From contig CAYUCB010000052.1 in assembly GCA_964443075.1 (NCBI GenBank), positions 1 to 26,896 on the forward strand: a stretch of 26,896 bases of DNA, read 5' to 3'. Positions 23,192 through 26,896 of the stretch are shown here, piece by piece (positions within the stretch are counted from its first letter, which is position 1; the number at the start of each line of letters is the position of its first letter). Made by a program: the position numbers and the translations under genes. Source of the DNA: DSQQ01 sp964443075 (lineage in GTDB: Bacteria > Chloroflexota > Anaerolineae > 4572-78 > J111). The notes beneath the pieces were generated by a model, which saw only the letters and a list, made by a program, of their open reading frames with translations, did not search any database and was not told the origin of the DNA.

Positions 23192-26100
23192 TTAATTGCG
23201 CCCGTTACCCAGATGACCGGCCAGAACAGCGGCTTGCTTGCCGGTCAAGCGGGTGGCCCGCCCCCGGCCCGACGATTCACTATAACCCACCTCATCTATC
23301 CGGAACTGGGACACCATTTCTCTCAACTGCTCGGCCAGGGAGGCCATCTCCTGGGCCGAAGCCACCACCTCTTCGATTTGGGCGGCCATTTCTTCCGCCG
23401 AGGCGCTCACTTCTTCGGCCGAGGCGCTGTTTTCTTCGGCCACGCTGGCCACGCCTTCCATGGCCTGCATCACTTCCTGGCTGCTCGCCGCCATCTCCTC
23501 CGCCACCGAGGTGTTCTCTTCCACAATGGCGCTGACCGACTCGATGGCGGTTACCACGCCCTCGCTCTTTTGCCGCAGCTGCCCCACCGCCTGGCCGATG
23601 TTATCGGCCATAGCCGCGGCCTGCTCGGCTGCTTGCAGAATATCTTCTAAAGAGCGGGCCGTTTCCACCGCCAGACGGGTGCCGGCGGCCACTTCAACGG
23701 TGGCGCTTTCCATGGCCCCAATGGCCTCGCGCACCGTTTCCTGCACCCGGTCAATCAGGTCGGCAATATCGCGGGTGGCCGTTTTGGAGTCTTCTGAGAG
23801 TTTGCGCACCTGGTCGGCCACTACCGCAAACCCCCGCCCGTGCTCACCGGCCCGGGCCGCTTCGACCGCCGCGTTCAGGGCCAGCATATCGGTTTTGTCG
23901 GCGATGTCGTCAATGGTTTCAATAATCCGCCCAATTTCTTTGGAGCGCGCGCCCATTTCTTTTACTTTTTCGGAGGCCGAAGTGGTGCGGAGGTGGATGG
24001 TGTCCATGCCCCGGCTGGTTTGGGCCACGGCGGTGACGCCATTACGGGCGGCCAGGGTGACTTTGTTATTGGCCTCTGTGACCGAGCGGGCCACTTGCCC
24101 CACCTGCAGCACAATGTTGGCCATCTCACCGACCAAAGTAGAGGTTTTTTGCGCCCCTACGGCCTGTTCTTGGGCCCCCCGGGCAATGCCGTCGGCGGCC
24201 CGGGCCATCTGCTCTACATTGCTGGTGGCTTCGGTGACGGCCTGGGTTTGTTGGGTGGTGCCCTGGGCCACCTGCTGGATGGTAGAGGTTACCTGCTGGC
24301 TGGCCTGCCCGGTTTGTTCGGCGGCGGTGGCCAATTGGTTGGAGGCCACGTTGACCGCGCTGGCCGATTCGGCCACCTGGCCAATCAGAGTGCGCAGGTT
24401 GGCCGTCATTTCCACAAAGGCGCTGCCCAGGGCATCTTTATCGGATTGCGGGGTGATATTGGCGGTCAAATCGCCCTGGGCCATCCGGTCGGCCACCTCG
24501 GCCATCTGCTGCTGGTAGGCCACCATCTGGCGGAAGGCATGGCCCAACACATCCTGCTGAGATTGGGGGGTGACGCTCACCGTCACATCGCCCAGAGCCA
24601 GGCGGTCGGCCACCCCGGCCATGCCCTGCTGGTAAATCACCATCTGGCGGAAGGTATTACCCAAAACATCTTTATCAGATTGGGGGGTAACGGTGACGGT
24701 GACATCGCCCTGGGCCAGGTGGTTGGCTACCCCGGCCATGCCCTGCTGGTAAGCCACCATCTGGCTAAAGGCATTACCCAACCGATCCTTCTCGGATTGG
24801 GGGGTCACGTTTACGGTGACATCGCCCTGAGCCAGGCGGTTGGCGGCCTGGGCCATTTGCTGTTGATAGGTAATCATCTGGTTAAAGGCATTGCCCAGCA
24901 CATCCTGGTTAGATTGCGGGCTAATATTGGCGGAAACATCGCCCTGGGCCAGGCGGTTGGCGGTGGCGGCCATTTGCTGCAAGTAGGCAATCATTTGGGT
25001 AAAAGCCTTGCCCAGCACATCCTGGTCAGATTGAGGGGTAATGTTGGCCGACACGTCTCCTTCAGCCAGACGATCGGCGGTGGCAGCCATTTGCTGTTGA
25101 TAAGTAATCATCTGGCGAAAGGCGTCGGCCATTTGCCCAATTTCATCGCGGCTGTGAACTTCAACCGTCTGGTTCACATCACCCACCGCCAGCCGGGTAG
25201 CGGTGTTGGCCACGGTTCTAATGGGTTTAGAGATGCTGCGGGCCACCAGAAAGCCAATCACCACCACAATTAAAACCGCTCCCCCAATCACCGCTAGCAT
25301 CAGGTTGCGCATGTAAGTGGCTTCGGCAAAAGCTTCTTCCTGGTCCACCTCGGCAAGCAAGACCCAATTTAAGCCCAGCAACGGGAGGGGCTGATAAGCG
25401 GCAATCACCGGCACGTTGCGGTAATCAGTGTAAGTGTCCACCCCGGTCTCACCGGCGATGGCGGCTTCGACCCCGGTGGTTTCCACCTTGCGCTTGAGGA
25501 TGTCGCTTTCCTGGGTAAAGCGGGAATCTGAGCGCATCAATTTATCCGCGCCTACCAGGTAGGTTTCCCCGGTTTGGCCCATGCCGCTATTATCTTGCAT
25601 AATCGTCCGGATGCGATCCATGGGCAGTTGGTACATTAATACCCCAATATTTTGGCCGTTTTGCACCACCGGGGTGCCGACAAAACTGGCCGGGGCCCCG
25701 CCCGAAGGGGCATAAGCGGCAAAATCGCTCAGCATCACTTTGGTGGTATTGGTTTCGTTGCGCAGGCTGCGGAACAAATCGGCCAGGTTGCTATCCTTAT
25801 AAGGGCCATCGAGCAGGTTGGTGGCAAAATCATCTTCTTTGGCGTAGCTATAGACCACCTCGCCGCTGGGGTCAACCAGAAACATATCATAGTAGCCCCT
25901 GGTTTCAACCATGTTGGTAAACAGGGGGTGATATTGGGCGTGAGCCTTATTATAATCGTTCTCCTGCCCCCCCTGAACCAGGTTGGGGTTGCCCAGGTAG
26001 CCCAAACCGCGCAGCCCGGCCAGCCCTCCCGTTTGTTGAGTCGCCTTTTCAAAACCCCGGGCCGCTTCAGCCAGGGTGGGCAGGCCGGCGGTCAGGGCCG

Positions 26101-26338
26101 CGTCCTCCTGCATCGCTTGAAAGTACATTAGCATCTGGTCGGCCTTTAAATCGCGCACCGCCATCAATTTATTGCCCGCTTCTGTTTGCAGGGAGCTTTG
26201 CGATTGAAAGAAGGCCAAGAGGCCAACCGCCACCAGGGGAATCACCGAGACCAGTAAAAAAATCAGGGTTAACTTGCCCAATAACGAATGAAAAATATTA
26301 AACTGACTGCTGTGTTGGGTTGAAACTGCTGTCGTCAT
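23192..26338 (-). CDS. dCache methyl-accepting chemotaxis protein with seven HAMP units
   Basis: A 1,048-residue receptor, longer than typical (about 550-700). The first membrane segment is about 23-44. A double-Cache sensor (about 50-335) shows YYDMFLVDPSGEVVYSYAKE and PVIAAYQPLPLLGLNWVLLAE, usually a domain for amino acids or other small metabolites. The second membrane segment is about 345-366. A canonical HAMP (about 367-416, RDEIGQMADAFRQM) is followed by six 39-residue units (417-650). The signalling domain spans about 651-1015 with the tip near 815-850. It ends AGHLGNGRN, like the 712-residue receptor. GGAGGATAGGC precedes ATG 26338. It is the first gene of the locus, with a 215-base leader carrying a MITE-like element. 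Confidence 0.93.
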   Translation of the reverse strand: MTTAVSTQHSSQFNIFHSLLGKLTLIFLLVSVIPLVAVGLLAFFQSQSSLQTEAGNKLMAVRDLKADQMLMYFQAMQEDAALTAGLPTLAEAARGFEKATQQTGGLAGLRGLGYLGNPNLVQGGQENDYNKAHAQYHPLFTNMVETRGYYDMFLVDPSGEVVYSYAKEDDFATNLLDGPYKDSNLADLFRSLRNETNTTKVMLSDFAAYAPSGGAPASFVGTPVVQNGQNIGVLMYQLPMDRIRTIMQDNSGMGQTGETYLVGADKLMRSDSRFTQESDILKRKVETTGVEAAIAGETGVDTYTDYRNVPVIAAYQPLPLLGLNWVLLAEVDQEEAFAEATYMRNLMLAVIGGAVLIVVVIGFLVARSISKPIRTVANTATRLAVGDVNQTVEVHSRDEIGQMADAFRQMITYQQQMAATADRLAEGDVSANITPQSDQDVLGKAFTQMIAYLQQMAATANRLAQGDVSANISPQSNQDVLGNAFNQMITYQQQMAQAANRLAQGDVTVNVTPQSEKDRLGNAFSQMVAYQQGMAGVANHLAQGDVTVTVTPQSDKDVLGNTFRQMVIYQQGMAGVADRLALGDVTVSVTPQSQQDVLGHAFRQMVAYQQQMAEVADRMAQGDLTANITPQSDKDALGSAFVEMTANLRTLIGQVAESASAVNVASNQLATAAEQTGQASQQVTSTIQQVAQGTTQQTQAVTEATSNVEQMARAADGIARGAQEQAVGAQKTSTLVGEMANIVLQVGQVARSVTEANNKVTLAARNGVTAVAQTSRGMDTIHLRTTSASEKVKEMGARSKEIGRIIETIDDIADKTDMLALNAAVEAARAGEHGRGFAVVADQVRKLSEDSKTATRDIADLIDRVQETVREAIGAMESATVEVAAGTRLAVETARSLEDILQAAEQAAAMADNIGQAVGQLRQKSEGVVTAIESVSAIVEENTSVAEEMAASSQEVMQAMEGVASVAEENSASAEEVSASAEEMAAQIEEVVASAQEMASLAEQLREMVSQFRIDEVGYSESSGRGRATRLTGKQAAVLAGHLGNGRN
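24389..25090 (-). repeat. Array of six HAMP-like units (longest array)
   Basis: Residues 417-650 are six uninterrupted 39-residue units starting at 417, 456, 495, 534, 573 and 612. Each contains GD(V/L), (T/S)PQS and LG(N/K/H/S). The first five read GDV and the last GDL, ending NLRT. With the canonical HAMP it has seven HAMP modules in series. Confidence 0.92.
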
Positions 26339-26413
26339 CGCCTATCCTCCTTCATCAACTATAGAAAACACAATATTAGTCCGGCTTAAGGCTTTCAGAG
26401 AAGTAAACTTCTC

Positions 26414-26524
26414 CTAGTGCTTTGTCAACATCAAATTGACGAGTCGTAGTTTAGCCCCTTGTGGGCGTTATAACGGGCACAAGGCCCGATGCTACCCGTC
26501 AATTCAGACTTGACGAAACACTAG
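26414..26524. mobile_element. MITE-like 111-bp hairpin with TA-bounded inverted ends
   Basis: Ends CTAGTGCTTTGTCAA (26414-26428) and TTGACGAAACACTAG (26510-26524) are inverted copies differing at two positions. Inside, AATTGACG (26434-26441) pairs with CGTCAATT (26497-26504), GTAG (26446-26449) with CTAC (26492-26495), and CCTTGTG (26457-26463) with CACAAGG (26478-26484). TA at each end fits the duplication of IS630/Tc1-mariner elements, but the family is an inference. There is no transposase. It lies between the promoter and start codon of the first receptor. Confidence 0.7.
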
Positions 26525-26559
26525 TCTAAAATTCAAAATACTCATAATTCTTCATTTTC

Positions 26560-26630
26560 ATTATACGCGGTTTTCTTGCCGGCGATTGAACCAGAATAGT
26601 CCCAAAAGAGACCCATTTTTGGGACTATTC
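26560..26630 (-). promoter_or_regulatory. Palindrome-promoter cassette upstream of the seven-HAMP receptor
   Basis: A perfect 14-bp inverted repeat, GAATAGTCCCAAAA (26594-26607) and TTTTGGGACTATTC (26617-26630), with a 9-base spacer. On the minus strand it is followed by TTCAAT (26590-26585), 19 bases, and a consensus TATAAT (26565-26560). The outer arms differ from the other two copies in both halves at once (AGTCCC/GGGACT instead of TGTCCC/GGGACA). It probably drives the first gene of the chemotaxis locus. Confidence 0.75.
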
Positions 26631-26733
26631 TACTTTGCAAGCAGGGCTGTTCAGTTTTATTTGAAAATTGTCGGGCGCAGGCTATTTTGGCTGGCTAAAC
26701 AGCCCTGATTCCGGTTGGCTGCGTTTCAAATCA

Positions 26734-26782
26734 GCTAATGAAGGCCCTAAAGGTTTCAAAAACCTTTAGGGTCTTCATTAGC
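26734..26782. repeat. Long near-perfect hairpin, 49 bp
   Basis: GCTAATGAAG (26734-26743) plus CCCTAAAGGTTT (26745-26756) pair with AAACCTTTAGGG (26760-26771) plus CTTCATTAGC (26773-26782). The only blemish is one G/T position and the loop is 3 bases. It could be a strong terminator-like structure for whatever lies beyond, or an interspersed palindrome. Confidence 0.75.
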
Positions 26783-26867
26783 AGTTGACAATCAGTTTAT
26801 CATAAAAGAGTATTTCCCACTTAGCGTGGTTACAAATGTTCTATAGATTTCCTAAATGAAATGTGTA

Positions 26868-26891
26868 GGGGCGTACCCTTGCGGTCGCCCC
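26868..26891. repeat. REP-like hairpin at the right edge
   Basis: GGGGCG (26868-26873) pairs with CGCCCC (26886-26891), with ACC/GGT continuing the stem inside. It resembles the common GGGGCGACC-type interspersed palindrome. Confidence 0.55.
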
Positions 26892-26896
26892 ATATA

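Larger units (their letters stand above)
26339..26896. other. 558-bp region upstream of the chemotaxis locus, no gene seen
   Basis: No convincing coding region. It holds the 5' leader of the first receptor with a 111-bp hairpin element, the promoter and palindrome (26560-26630), and a CAGGGCTGTT/AACAGCCCTG inverted repeat (26642-26651 and 26698-26707). Beyond these are a 49-bp near-perfect hairpin (26734-26782) and a REP-like GGGGCG/CGCCCC hairpin at the right edge (26868-26891). Such density of palindromes suggests a repeat-rich intergenic boundary. Confidence 0.7.

Noticed and set aside
15881..24518. Other long plus-strand frames opposite the receptor genes (for example 16288-16872, 18641-19315, 23460-24518)
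   Set aside because: They recur at equivalent positions in all four paralogues, as expected for shadow frames; none has a recognisable domain or ribosome site.
24389..25090. Regular 117-bp direct repeats that could suggest a CRISPR-like or satellite array
   Set aside because: The repeats are in-frame coding units with no unique spacers, and the units translate to a consistent HAMP pattern.
23840..25273. A 477-codon open frame on the plus strand, antisense to the largest receptor gene
   Set aside because: Its glycine/histidine-rich repetitive sequence is the mirror of the HAMP repeats and the receptor codon bias. The minus-strand protein has clear domains.

Overview
The window looks like a chromosomal segment from a member of Chloroflexota, probably class Anaerolineae. 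This is an inference from gene content, not from a marker gene. It rests on LysW-dependent lysine genes, Uma2 and TumE-like accessory genes, many interspersed palindromes, and a compact chemotaxis operon. No rRNA, tRNA, CRISPR array or complete insertion sequence was seen.

Positions 1-4,200 are all on the minus strand. At the left edge is a chromate transporter cut off by the window. Upstream of it is a two-gene cassette resembling TumE/TumA toxin-antitoxin, with its own promoter. Next comes a lysine (alpha-aminoadipate) cluster in transcription order lysW, lysX, a Uma2-type nuclease gene and lysY. lysW is a 57-residue carrier protein ending in EDWGE. A 14-bp perfect inverted repeat separates lysW from divergent plus-strand genes.

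Positions 4,300-8,290 are on the plus strand. They hold a three-GAF histidine kinase, a 320-bp palindrome-rich gap, a LuxR-type response regulator, and a membrane-anchored double-LysM protein with a good promoter. Positions 8,295-9,802 return to the minus strand, with an SDR-family protein and the C-terminal remnant of a TetR regulator that has lost its DNA-binding half.

Positions 9,829-26,338 form one minus-strand chemotaxis locus. Four methyl-accepting receptors come first, followed by cheW-cheA-cheC-cheD-cheY-cheB-cheR, mostly coupled by overlaps or gaps of a few bases. Receptors sense through an outer domain (dCache, four-helix bundle or CHASE3), and CheW/CheA convert this to phosphorylation of CheY and CheB. 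CheR, CheB, CheD and CheC handle adaptation and dephosphorylation. No flagellar or pilus gene is in view, so the motor is unknown.

The most unusual content is in the receptors. Each carries a canonical HAMP domain followed by an array of exact 39-residue HAMP-like units: 6, 4, 1 and 3 extra units in transcription order. The first three receptor genes also each have the same upstream cassette: a palindrome with a 9-bp spacer, a fixed 9-base step to a -35-like box, and a 19-base step to the -10 box. The palindrome arms differ between copies in compensating pairs. The first receptor's 5' leader also contains a 111-bp MITE-like hairpin bounded by TA.
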